Shown here one piece after another: positions 12,041 to 22,560 of a stretch of DNA of 64,000 nt. Below the pieces are notes generated by a model. It was not told the DNA's origin. It was given only the letters and a program-made list of their open reading frames with translations, and made no database searches. Both the position numbers and the translations under genes were made by a program. The DNA comes from Cervus elaphus (taxonomy: Eukaryota > Chordata > Mammalia > Artiodactyla > Cervidae). Location of the stretch: assembly GCF_910594005.1 (NCBI RefSeq), contig NC_057815.1, positions 85,297,552-85,361,551 on the forward strand. The letters run 5' to 3'. Every line of letters begins with the position of its first letter. The stretch's first letter is position 1.

Positions 12041-12252
12041 ACACACATTTAGGTTTATATTTAGGTTATAACTCTCAAGATACTTTTCAATGTAGCTATA
12101 TCATTCTGCATTCCCACCAGCAATAATTGAGAGCTTCCACTGATCCACATCCTGATCAGCATTTGGTGTTACAAGGTTTTGGCTTTTAGATACTATAATC
12201 AACATAGAGTGGTATCTCTTAAATGTTTTAATTTGCAATTGCCTAATAACAT

Positions 12253-12528
12253 CGGGGAAGGCAATGGCAACCCACTCCAGTACTCTTGCCTGGAAAATCA
12301 CATGGACAGAGCAGCCTGGTAGGCTGCAGTCCATGGGGTCGCTAAGAGTCAGACCCGACTGAGCGACTTCACTTTCACCTTTCCCTTTCATGCATTGGAG
12401 AAGGAAATGGCAAAACACTCCAGTGTTCTTGCCTGGAGAATCCCAGGGACAGGGGAGCCTGGTGGGCTGCCGTTTATGGGGTTGCACAGAGTCGGACACG
12501 ACTGAAGTGACTTAGCAGTAGCAGCAGC
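12253..12528 (+). mobile_element. BOV-A2 SINE with 8-bp TSD
   Basis: Dimeric BovA element: a GGGGAAGGCAATGGCAACCC left monomer, then TGCATTGGAGAAGGAAATGG and a second monomer, ending in a (CAG)n-type tail. The TSD AATAACAT occurs at 12245-12252 and 12529-12536. Confidence 0.93.
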
Positions 12529-13117
12529 AATAACATATGCTATTGACCATCTTTTTATATACATAGATACCTCTGTATATCTTCTTTTGTAAAGTGTTAA
12601 GTTTTAAGACTTCTTTGTATATTTTAGATGCAAGTCTTGTATCAAATATGTTTTGAAAATACTTTCTCCCAGTCTGTGGCATGCCTTTTCATTCTTTCAC
12701 CTGTGTCTTTTGCAAAGCAGAAGATTTTAATTCTAATGAATTTTAACTTATCAATTTGTCTTTCACAATTGTGAAAGAAAGCATATTCTTCCTGGAAAAC
12801 GTCATGTAAAAGTTACTTGGCAGAGTCTAAATATGAAAATGTTTCATGTCTGAGACATTATCTTCTGTGTCAGTGATGCAAATCACACATATTGTTTCAG
12901 AATTTCATGTTAACATGGGTGAGTGTGCCTCTGAGATGACAAATAAGAACCTGGAAAACTATGGTTGTAGGGATTTGCTGGGTTTTCCTGCATTATGATG
13001 CCTTCTGTTCCTGAAGTTATTCATAAATTTTTATATTAGATAAGATTTCTGGTTTGTGTGTCTGGTTTGACTGATTCTTCATATCAGTTCACTTTCTAGT
13101 TAGAATTTAGATTACTG

Positions 13118-13342
13118 TGCATGCATGCTAAGCCGCTTCAGTCATGTCTGACTCTTTGTGACCCCATGGACTATAACCCACCAGGCTCCACTACCCATGG
13201 GATTCTCCAGGCAAGAATACTGGAGGGGGTTGCTGTGACCTTCTCCAGGCGAACTTCCTAACCCAGGGATTGAACCTGCATGTCTTCTGTCTACCTGCAT
13301 TGGCAGGAGGGTTCTTTACCATTAGCGCCACCTGGGAAGCCC
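13118..13342 (-). mobile_element. Bov-tA SINE
   Basis: Antisense full-length element: CAGTCATGTCTGACTCTTTG ... GCGCCACCTGGGAAGCC. Confidence 0.92.
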
Positions 13343-13475
13343 TTAAAGTACTGTTGTGGTCTTAAATATCTTTGCATTCCCTATGGCACCATGAGCAAAT
13401 CTGAACAAATGTTTGCAATTACCCAGTATATATTAGAAATTTCACATGCTGTATTTGGTTTTCAATAAACCTACA

Positions 13476-13695
13476 GGGCTTCCCTGGTGGCTCAGCAGTT
13501 AAAGCATGTGCCCGCAATGCGGGAGACCCGGGTTCGATCCCTGGGTTGGGAAGATCCCCTGGAGAAGGAAATGGCAACCCACTCCAGTATTCTTGCCTGG
13601 AGAGTCCCACGGAGGGAAGAGCCTGGTGGGCTACAGTCCACGGGGTCGCAGAGAGTCGGACACGACTGAGCTCCTTTACTACTATTACTACTCAG
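13476..13695 (+). mobile_element. Bov-tA SINE
   Basis: GGGCTTCCCTGGTGGCTCAG head with a perfect B-box (GGTTCGATCCC), body, then a (TAC)n-like tail. Flanking CCTACAGG (13470-13477 and 13696-13703) is the TSD, overlapping the first bases of the head. It is inverted relative to the copy 134 bp upstream. Confidence 0.93.
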
Positions 13696-15248
13696 CCTAC
13701 AGGAATTACCATCACTATCTTACTGATCATTTCATTAAGGCTCAGAGGGTAACAAAGGTTCCCAAGCTTATGTAAATATCCCAGACATGTTGCTTCAAAG
13801 TCATGCTATTGTACTATTCCACGATAACTTCCATGGGTCTGGGCAAATGGGTAGATCCTTAGTAAATAAATTTATTGCATTTTTTTTCTGATCGCCAATC
13901 CTGGGAACAAATAAACCTGTTGCTCAATGAACTCAATAAGTAAAACGGTGCAGATAGTTTCAGAGTTACAGATTTACCATTTGTCTGTCTCAGCTCTCAA
14001 GAAAACTTGTTGACTGGTGAACAGAACAGAAATTGCCTCTCCAAAGGTGCTTCTTTGGCATATTGATTATTCGAGCTAGTTATTTTTAAGAAATTGCACA
14101 CTTAGAAGCAGCTCAGAAAACCAGTAAAAGTTCACCTTTTGTAAGAGAATCTACATTTATAAGAGAAATCTCCATTTGAAAGGGTATCTTCTTCTCCTTA
14201 CCAGAAGAAGATGACCAGATTTATGGAAACTTATCAGTGGAGAAGACAGGATAAATCTGTATGACAACCGCACCTTTGCTAACTGCACTTTTCCTAACAG
14301 TCCTTCATAATAACTGGATCCCTCAACCTCAGTATCATCGTTTGCCTTTAGCTGAATATATTATTTAAGGTGGTGGCTTGGGCTACTTTGGAGAGTTATT
14401 CAGTTTTTCTGGGTCTGTTCCATGTATATGGGAGATGTACATGTTATTAAATGTCTGTTTGTTTTTCTACTATTAATCTGCCTTTTATGACATGAGGTTT
14501 CTCAGCCAAGAAACCTAAAGGGTAGACAGAAAATTATTTTTCCTCACCCACATTGGCACTTATGATGGAATAAGTAATGGACTATAAATATCACTACCAG
14601 AAAGTTAAAGTTGATTGATTCTTCTCTATTTCCTTATTTTTTTTTTCTTGTTTCTTCTTCTAACTTGTTTCCCCTTTCCATTTGCCTTGTTCTCCACTTG
14701 CAAAAATAAACAGTAGCAATCATGCCCCTAAGGTTTAGATAATGAGAACTGGCTTTAATTAATATGAAAAAATATTATCTATTTGTGTTGAAATTTTTCA
14801 GACTGCTTTTTCCCCTCCTGCAGAGAATTTAATTAATCCCCTCCTTCACAAAGAATTTATAACTTACATTGCAAACTAATTAAATCTGGAGGACATATTA
14901 GCTTGTTACAATACAGCTTATCATTTATACATAACTTATCCTTACCTGTAACAGTGGTATTATTACTTTTACCAATTATCTTGTCCTTCATTCTGTCTAG
15001 AATGGGACCACCCGAAGTAATCTGATTGGTCCTCACAAATATGAACCAGTAGTCAGGAATTAGTGGTGAGGTTATTGATGAAAGCAGGGCACATGCACCT
15101 TAACATGATTCCAAAGAAGTTATAACTCTCTAGCTCATGTCTCAAATTGTTTGAACTGACTATCAGTATGTCTGTAGCTGTTAGACCTGCTGATTACAAG
15201 GAGTAAAATCTACTTGTATCACAGAAAAGGTATAAGAATTGGGAACAG
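13696..15248. other. Unassigned AT-rich sequence
   Basis: No gene or repeat recognised. 14750-14950 is rich in TTAATTAAT/TAATTA motifs and could be conserved non-coding DNA; this is only inferred. Confidence 0.4.
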
Positions 15249-15261
15249 AAAGCCTAGGAAA

Positions 15262-15835
15262 CAAAAACATGGTCCAAAGGATACATGCACCCCAATGTTC
15301 ATTTACAATACCCAAGACATGGAAGCAACCTAAATGTCCAACCTAAATAGATAGAGGAATGGATAAAGAAGATGTGGTACAAATAAATAATGGAATATCA
15401 CTGTCATTAAAAAGAATGAAATATTGCCATTTGCAGCAATGTGGGTGGATGTAGAGACTGTCATATTGAATGAAGTAAGTCAGACAGAGAAGAAGAAATA
15501 TCATACAACATCGCTTTCATGCGGAATCTAAAAAGAAATGATGCAAATGAACAAAACAGAAACAGACACAGACTTAAGAGAATGGACTTTTGGTTGCCAG
15601 GGTGGAAGAATGAGAGGAAGGGATAGTTAGGGAGTTTGGGATTGACATGCAGACACTGCTTTACTTAAAATGGATTGCCAGCAAGGACCACCTGTGTAGA
15701 CAGGGACCTCTGCTCAATGTTATGTGGCAGTCTGGATGGGAGAGGATAGATGCATGTGTATGTATGGCTGAGTCCCTTTGCTGTTCCCCTGAAACTATCA
15801 CAACGTTAACTGGCTATACTCCAGTACAAAATAAA
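15262..15835 (+). mobile_element. 5'-truncated L1, plus strand
   Basis: End of L1 ORF2 and the 3' UTR: the ATGCACCCCAATGTTCAT and GGAATATCACT..TTAAAAAGAATGAAAT landmarks, with the tail GTACAAAATAAAAAG. The outer 13-bp repeat AAAGCCTAGGAAA (15249-15261 and 15959-15971) is its TSD, now separated from the tail by another L1 piece. Confidence 0.88.
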
Positions 15836-15958
15836 AAGTTTTCTTCAATTTATTTATTTTTAATTGAAAGATAATTGCTTTACAGAATTTTGTTGATTTC
15901 TGCCAAACATCAACATGAATCACCCATAGGTATACATATGTCCCCTCCCTCTTATTAA
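15836..15958 (-). mobile_element. L1 3' end inserted tail-to-tail in the A-tail of another L1
   Basis: Antisense L1 3' UTR (TTTTAATTGAAAGATAATTGC ... TATACATATGTCCCCTCCCT). It sits between the A-rich tail of the plus-strand L1 and that element's right TSD. Short AAAAAG repeats at both edges fit insertion into the A tail. Confidence 0.85.
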
Positions 15959-15971
15959 AAAGCCTAGGAAA

Positions 15972-16379
15972 TAGGTTGTGGGGACACTTTCAGCCTTGTA
16001 CCCAACCAGCATTTATGCTACCTTCTTGCAGGGGAGCGGGAGCAGGGTGGGGGGTAGGGTCCTCCTTTCATTTGACATAGTCTGGGACCACTTCATCAAG
16101 ATGTCAAGCACACCTCTGTAGAAACAGCAGATGCATTTCCCAAACAAGACCAGCCAGGCTCTCCTCTATAGGATCTGAATCTTGGGAGACAAACAAAGCA
16201 GACTTAAAACAGTTGAAATAATTTGCTCCAGCAATGTTCATGGGATGATACAGAGACTTTGTAAGCTGCTGTATGTAAACTCAGCTCTTCACCTTTTCTC
16301 ATTTTGGTAAGCACCTCTGAGTCTAACAAACTTACTTTTTCCCTTTAGGGAGGTTTATTTTACCCTCTGCAAAAGTACT
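15972..16379. other. Unassigned sequence
   Basis: More GC-rich than its surroundings around 16020-16070 (GGGGAGCGGGAGCAGGGTGG). No coding signal seen. Confidence 0.5.
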
Positions 16380-16740
16380 CTGGTACAAGACCTATTTGTT
16401 CACTACTGATTGTGTGACCTTTAGCAAGTCACTTGGGCCCCCCCTGGTGGCTTAGAGGGTAAAGCGTCTGCCTACAATGCAGGAGACCTGGGTTCGATCC
16501 CTGGGTCGGGAAGATCCCCTGGAGAAGGAAATGGCAACCCACTCTAGTACTCTTGCCTGGAAAATCCCTTGGACGGAGGAGCCTGGTAGGCTACAGTCCA
16601 TGTGGTCGCAAAGAGTCAGACACGACTGAGCAAATTCACTTTCACTTTTCTAGCATCTGTAAGTTCAAACTTTCACTTGTAAAATGTTAATAATATATAT
16701 GTCCTATAAATATTCAGGATCATAAAGGAAATTATAAATT
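16380..16740 (+). mobile_element. MIR SINE split by Bov-tA
   Basis: ACTGATTGTGTGACCTTTAGCAAGTCACTT before, and TTTCACTTGTAAAATGTTAATAATA after, the Bov-tA at 16437-16650. Confidence 0.7.
16437..16650 (+). mobile_element. Bov-tA SINE inserted in a MIR
   Basis: Full-length monomer with an intact B-box (GGTTCGATCCC) and the 3' end CAGACACGACTGAGC. It splits a MIR between AGCAAGTCACTT and AGCATCTGTAAG. Confidence 0.93.
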
Positions 16741-16799
16741 GTCCTCATCTTGCAATTGATTTTTTTACATGAAACAGACCTAAGAATAATGTTCTACAT

Positions 16800-17060
16800 G
16801 TTCTTATTTTGTAAATTAAAAACTACGAACACAAATATTTATTTATAATCTGTTTATAAATATTAATAAATATTATAAATCTTAATTTATAAATGTTATA
16901 CTATTAATAGTATATTATAACATATAAGTTAATATTTGTATATTATAAAATTAATAGATGTTTGTAAATACTAATAAAATATTTATAAATATAAATGTAA
17001 ATAAATGTTTATAAATATTTATTTATAACCTGTATTACATATCACAGATATTCATGTTTA
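16800..17060. repeat. AT-rich degenerate repeat (ATAAATATTTATAAAT-like)
   Basis: About 260 bp almost free of G and C, with recurring ATAAATATT/TTTATAA motifs on both strands, giving many small palindromes. Confidence 0.8.
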
Positions 17061-18220
17061 TGCATACATTTAGTGAATATATTTATAAGTGTCTATCTAT
17101 CTACCTAATCACATATCCATCTATCTTTATTGGTTAGGATAAAGAGAAGAATACATGGAAAGCCAGAAGCGAAGCAAAGAGAACTCCACTGATTGTCAAA
17201 AGAATATAAAAGGGATGAACAGGAAATATGAGAATAATCCATAACACCAAAATGGTGTCTTCACTGTTACCACTCTCGGTTGTCTGGATGAATGTGGGAA
17301 TTAGAATAGGGTCCTGTAATATTTACTCTTGCTGACATGTAGTGCAGAGAGACTGTAAGGCCAAGTATTTAAAACTCATTTAATGGCTTAAAAAATTGAG
17401 CGGCACAAGGCTGTTACTCTGTTTCTAAGGGAGTAGAATATGACCAGTGCTCATTATGGATATTGTTGTCATTAGATGCATTCTATTAACACTCATGTTG
17501 TAGGTTTAGCATTTAAGAGACGAACAGACTTCTGTGCAGAAATCATGTCTGTCATCAGGCGATAACAAGGAGCAGGTTTAACGATGGACACCTTGTGTAT
17601 TCCAAATGCAGGGAGGGTCGGGAAATTTTACCACTAGAGTTATGGTTCAATTAAGACTGTGTCCCTGGGTTGCAGGTAACATTTTGTTCCTCCCCTAGGG
17701 GATTTACCTTGGATAATCTTGGAAGAGTTTTACCGCTGTTACTAACATCTGAATCACCTCCCCTAGGTGCTCAAGGGTTTCCTCTTCGCATTTACAATCT
17801 ACTCCACTGACCCCTTAGAATGTCCTTGTAAAGTTCATATAATTATAGCTGTTTGTTTGTTTTTTTCTGTAAAGATAGCACGGTAACACCATGCTGTAAC
17901 TCCATAGCAAAACTGCACTACTGTTTAACAGATCTTGGTCTGCTGTGTGACGAAACACATACTCTCTGAAGTGAAGGCAGCTATGAACTGTCTTTCTCCT
18001 CCTCTCACAGCATTTCCTTTGTGATAACCACTGTGAAATGTATCTGACATACAAGAGCCAGGAAAAATGGAATGAGGCCGCTCACTAATTACAGGAAAGT
18101 ACATGATGAAAATATGATTCCTGTTTAATATGTATGAAAAAATATATTATTTATAAGTGTAAAACTATAACTGTTGCATAGCACTTTCACAGTACAAATG
18201 ATAAAGCTTTGAGGTGTTGG
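17060..18220. other. Unassigned sequence
   Basis: Contains a short (TCTA)n patch near 17093-17125. Otherwise nothing is recognised. Confidence 0.5.
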
Positions 18221-18259
18221 TTCAGTTCAGTTCAGTTGCTCAGTCGTGTCCAACTCTTT
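18221..18259 (-). mobile_element. Short BovB/Bov-tA 3' tail fragment
   Basis: 39 bp containing repeated GTTCAG units and TGCTCAGTCGTGTCCAACTC, the shared 3' end of BovB and Bov-tA. It is extremely 5' truncated. Confidence 0.7.
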
Positions 18260-18319
18260 AGGGAACTGATAATGAAACAACCATGGCAAAGTACTGTGCC
18301 AATAAAATTAATGTTTCAA

Positions 18320-18425
18320 CTTAAAAAATGCATTTATCAAATGCCTACTATGTGCCAGGAGCTGTGAAAGGACTGAAGATAATGATGGTTAACAAAACAC
18401 ATGCCTCACCCTCAAGAAACTTAGA
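18320..18425 (-). mobile_element. L2 LINE 3' end fragment
   Basis: Antisense ATGCCTACTATGTGCCAGG, AACAAAACACATGCCTCACCC, AAGAAACTTAGA: the classic L2 3' segment. Confidence 0.65.
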
Positions 18426-18458
18426 CAGAGCCACTGTTGTTGACGTTGTTGTGTATTA

Positions 18459-18658
18459 GAAGTGTAGAAGTGAAAGTCGCTCAGTCGTGTCCGACTCTTT
18501 GGGGCCCCATGGACTATACAGTCTATGGAATTCTCCAGGCCAGAATACTGGAGTGGGTAGCCTTCCCCTCCTCCAGGGGATCTTCCCAACCCAGGGATGG
18601 AACCCAGGTCTCCCACATTGCAGGCAGATTCTCTGCCAGCTGAGCCACTAGAAGCCCA
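18459..18658 (-). mobile_element. Bov-tA SINE with perfect 13-bp TSD
   Basis: Antisense element of the type with TATACAGTCTATGGAATTCT. TSD TTGTTGTGTATTA at 18446-18458 and 18659-18671. Confidence 0.94.
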
Positions 18659-18784
18659 TTGTTGTGTATTATTAGTTGCATTTCCACCCATTTGACTTGA
18701 ATGCTCCACAGCATTGGATGTGAAGTTACAAAGATGCAGCATAGAGTTGTTTTTTTGGTTTGTTTGTTTCTCACTTCGGTCCTC

Positions 18785-19830
18785 GATCACCTGCATCACA
18801 CTTACGTAGATGACTCACAAATTCAAATCTCAGCCTGTTCATGAGCTCCAGTCCTGTGTTTACAAAGTTCTTGCCAACCTCTAAATAACTTGCTGACCAC
18901 TCAAACTCAATCTGTCTCAAATGGAGTCTCATAGTCTCCTCTCCAAACCCTAGCTAATCAACCATAAAAATATAGGTTCAATTTTGGGCCCTTGTTGTCC
19001 CCTAAACAAGCTGTTAAGTCCAGTGAGCTGGATCATTTCCGGATATCCTTTCTGGTCTCCCTCATCCAGAATTCCCTTACACCAACATTTTGTATTGCTT
19101 AGTGATTTCACTTTCTTTCTAGGTATGGCTCCGGAGAAGGCAATGGCACCCCACTCCAGTACTCTTGCCTGGAAAATCCCATGGATGGAGGAGCCTGATG
19201 GGCTGCAGTCCATGGGGTCGCTAGGAGTCAGACAGGACTGAGTGACTTCACTTTCACTTTTCACTTTCATGCCTTGGAGATGGAAATGGCAACCCACTCC
19301 AGTGTTCTTGCCTGGAGAACCCCAGGGACGGGGGAGCCTGGTGGGCTGCCATCTGTGGGGTCGCACAGAGTCGGACACGACTGAAGTGACTCAGCAGCAG
19401 CAGCTAGGTATGGCTCTGGTCATGCTGGCTATGCTCAAAAACACTGCCACTCAAAAGAGGTCCTAAAATTCCTCAGTCTACTGTTGAAAGCCTTCCATCA
19501 GCCAGCACCAACTTCTCATCTGCCTTATGTTTGACAGCTCCTAATGTCCAGACCACACAGGAAACTTGTTTGTAGAACATGCCAGCACATTTCTTCTTAC
19601 CGTTTCTCCACCTAGAGCCTTCTGATCTCCACCCACATGGCAATCTCCACTTATCCTTCCAGGTCAATCTCAAAATGTATTCATTACTTCCACTAAGCAT
19701 TTCAGATTCATCCAAGGTGGAAGAAAAATTCTAATTCATCTTTAATTCTAAGAACTTTGGCTTGTATAACATTTATGGTTCTTAATACTTTTTAACATAA
19801 AATTAAAGGTATATGTTTATATACCACATC
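18785..19830 (+). mobile_element. Old L2 LINE 3' region, interrupted by BOV-A2
   Basis: TAGATGACTCACAAATTCAA, GAGCTCCAGTCCTGTGTTTAC, then after the SINE the TTGAAAGCCTTCCATCAGCC and CCAGGTCAATCTCAAAATGT segments, in L2 order. The 3' limit is vague. Confidence 0.6.
19132..19403 (+). mobile_element. BOV-A2 SINE with perfect 13-bp TSD
   Basis: Dimeric BovA structure ending in CAGCAGCAG. Target-site duplication CTAGGTATGGCTC at 19119-19131 and 19404-19416 (13/13). It is inserted in an L2 copy. Confidence 0.95.
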
Positions 19831-19877
19831 TCTCCTAGCAGATGTGAACTCAAAGCAAAACATGTCTGATATCTTTG

Positions 19878-19936
19878 TATATATATAATATATACATATA
19901 TATATATATATATCTGTATAGTGATATATATATATC
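19878..19936. repeat. (TA)n-rich microsatellite
   Basis: Imperfect TA repeats with ATACATATATA and ATCTGTATAG interruptions. Confidence 0.9.
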
Positions 19937-20094
19937 TATAGATACAAATATCATTATAGATACAGAAAAGGACATAAGTCACAAATGTACACCTGGATAA
20001 ATAAACACTTACAAAGTTGGCATATCAATGTAATTAATGCCCAGATTGAAAAATAAAAAAATTAGCAAAATACCAGAAGCCACCTCATGCTCCC

Positions 20095-20495
20095 TTTCAG
20101 TCACTACCTCTGCCCCCATGGAGATCTACAGTTTGATTTGTTAACGACATAGACTTATTTCAAACTTCATGTAACTGGGATCAAAGGAACATACTATGTT
20201 GTATCTGACTTCTCTGATTCTGGTTTACATTTATGAGCACCTTGTTTCATATAGTTTACATAGTCTCATTCTGTATCATGTTTCACTGCATGAGTGTATC
20301 CCTTTGTGTTTATCCATTCTTCTGCAGATGGGCTGGCTTCCAGGTATGAGGTATTATAAATAAGTGCTGCCTTCCTGGGTCAGTCTTCAAGTATGTAATA
20401 ATATTTGTAATACATTTCTTCACATATGTAATACATTTCTGTTGGGTATACAGTGTATCTAATGTATTTTTTGTTGCTTTTCTTCATAGTATTCA
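20095..20495 (-). mobile_element. Old L1M fragment
   Basis: Antisense L1M 3' region: TCATGTAACTGGGATCAAAG, TTTCACTGCATGAGTGTATCC, GTTTATCCATTCTTCTGCAGATGG, TATTATAAATAAGTGCTGCC and TTTCTGTTGGGTATACAG follow the order expected for old L1 ORF2/3' UTR. Confidence 0.65.
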
Positions 20496-22190
20496 ATTCA
20501 GTGCTATTTTTTTGAAAAAGTAAATAAATACATGTGGCATGACTTTTATTTTAAAATAGATTTTTAATTTGTCTACACAATGGATTTTTGTATCTTTAGG
20601 TATCAACACTTCGTTCAGAATAAAGGCTTTAAAAACCTGGATTAATAGGACTTCTTTTCCTTAGTCCTTGAAAATATATGTCATATAAGTCATTAAGACT
20701 TTTTATTATATAGTATTTGTCAAATGATGAAGGAATATGGTTCTATTTATACCTGTACTCAAGACTGAGCTAATGAATGTGAGTGGCCAGACGTGGCCCA
20801 ACACTTATCAGAGTACAAAAGAGATGGGTTGGGCATGAAGCTAGTTCTAATTAAGGTTATGAAAAAGAGAGTAAAATAAAAACCATAAAATCAGCTTTCA
20901 GAATCAGATAAGTTTTTAAAGTTGTATATCAATTAATAAACTAGAGAAACCTTTTGTATAAATATTTATTCACTGTCTTACATCACTAATAAAGTGATTC
21001 AAATTGTTTTAGTTTATTCCTTCATCAACAGAGAAAACTGCATCCATACAGCTATAAAAACACTTCACCTAAAATGAGTAGGGATCCTTCAGGTAGCAAA
21101 ATGAACATATATTATTCATCTAATATGGATTTTTCTCTTTCTCCCTCCTTCTCTCTTCCCTCTCTGTCTCTGTCTCTCTGTCCATCCTCCCCTCCCTCCT
21201 TCCATCTCTTCTTCACACCCTTTCTCTCTGTTAGCTGAGTCTCCCTAGAAGTATAGACCAGACACAAGGAGTTGAACGCAAGGACATCTCTGAGAAGGGA
21301 GGGGAACAGTGATGCGACACCAGAGAAACGATACATGGAAGAAAAGACAGCTCGTGGTACTAGCGCTCAATCCAGTGAGCATATTGAGAAATGACACAAA
21401 ACAATTCATAATAAACTCAACCAAGGGGTGAGGGAAGTATTTAGAATTTGGGGTATTTATATACTAACCTGAGAGTCACGGATTACCCATCTCTTTTTCA
21501 CAGGGATGGCTAATCCCTGGCACTTCTAGCCTAGACTTTCAAGCACATGTGCCTCACAGCCTTTGGTATTTCCAGAAAAAGACCTCAGCATAGATACAGA
21601 CACAAGCAGTTAGAACTCAGCCAGGCCCCACTAAAATAATAGAGTCTGACAGAACATGAAAAGAAGCTGACAGTTAAGTTCTCTTTCCTTCTTACACTGG
21701 TTCTTTCTTTCTTTTTGTCTCTTTCACTCTTTCTAACACCATAGCAACCATAAAAAGCCACCATTAAATCCACCATGATATATCCACTGAGCATTTAAAA
21801 AAAATAAAGTTAAGAAACCTAAACATGGGAAAATAAGAGTTTAAAAAATAAAAAGAAAGACAGAAAAGGTGAACTCAAGGTAGGTTTAGTCCCAAAATAC
21901 TTTTCACACAAGGGATGAATCACAGGTGCGCATGAAAGCTTTCTAGCTACCAACACCATAGGTAGACACAATATGACTCACATTATCTATGGCAGAATAA
22001 AACAATCCTGTTTCTCAGGAAAAGTACTTTTTACTGATACTAAGATCATCATTTCTACACCAGGCCTTCCAAAAGATGTGCACTATTTAGTGTGCTAAAC
22101 AATGTCATTCTCAAACTTCCTAGGGAAAGAGAAGATGTATAAAGCTGGATGGAAATGAAATTTAAGAGCTTCAGCACAAAATTAGCCTGA
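20496..22190. other. Unassigned sequence with a pyrimidine tract
   Basis: Holds the pyrimidine tract at 21125-21230. No gene recognised; antisense frames over low-complexity sequence are not credible. Confidence 0.5.
21125..21230. repeat. Pyrimidine-rich (CT)n low-complexity tract
   Basis: TCTCTTTCTCCCTCC-type stretch of about 100 bp, almost purine-free. Confidence 0.85.
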
Positions 22191-22560
22191 AAGAAGTCAT
22201 GTCTCCTTTGGAAATGATTCTCCAGCTTCAGAATATCAAAAACAGTACCTTCAGGAAAGAAGTGTCACAACCAGGAATCTCTAATGGCATCATTAAGACA
22301 TTGATCATTGGCCCAAAGATGTTTCAAGAGACAAGTGACCATCTCAGTGACACACTGACCTTTGATGAGCTTCCGGAGAAGGATCAGGGGCAGGCAATCC
22401 AGAACCTTTGGAGGAAACCAAAATACAAGGATCAAAATCATTCTTGCTGTCATCAATGGCTATCCAAGCATGACTGCTCCAGGGACTGCCACCGCTCTGG
22501 GCTTCAGAAGCACTGAGAAAAAAAGGGCTGGTGACCATCTGCCCCAGATGGAGTAACACA
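22190..22560 (+). other. Possible decayed coding or repeat relic, unidentified
   Basis: A 105-codon frame (22199-22516) overlaps a second plus-strand frame (22362-22556) that stays open for 64 codons. The codon texture looks less random than elsewhere in this region. I do not recognise either product. It could be a processed-pseudogene piece with a frameshift or an old repeat. There is no promoter, splice pattern or poly(A) tail to decide. Confidence 0.25.

Larger units (their letters stand above)
10945..12790 (-). mobile_element. Old L1M fragment (3' end of ORF2 and 3' UTR), interrupted
   Basis: Antisense L1M-type sequence: the ATAAAATTCTAT 3' UTR region, the TAGAATATCATATAATTG region, CATTCCCACCAGCAATAA and CTTTCTCCCAGTCTGTGGC. 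These align with the order of features in the intact L1 ORF2 but are far more diverged. It is interrupted at 11499-12040 (Bov-tA plus BovB) and 12253-12528 (BOV-A2). Boundaries are approximate. Confidence 0.75.

Noticed and set aside
12514..12530. (CAG)n triplet repeat as a disease-type expansion
   Set aside because: It is the standard tail of BOV-A2, also present at 19393-19403 and 27042-27058.
13476..13560. tRNA gene
   Set aside because: The B-box (GGTTCGATCCC) is convincing, but it is the tRNA-like head of a Bov-tA SINE and lacks a proper cloverleaf 3' end. The same applies to all other Bov-tA heads.
15249..15971. Twin-priming (5' inverted) single L1 insertion
   Set aside because: Both pieces contain the L1 3' end, so they cannot be two parts of one transcript.
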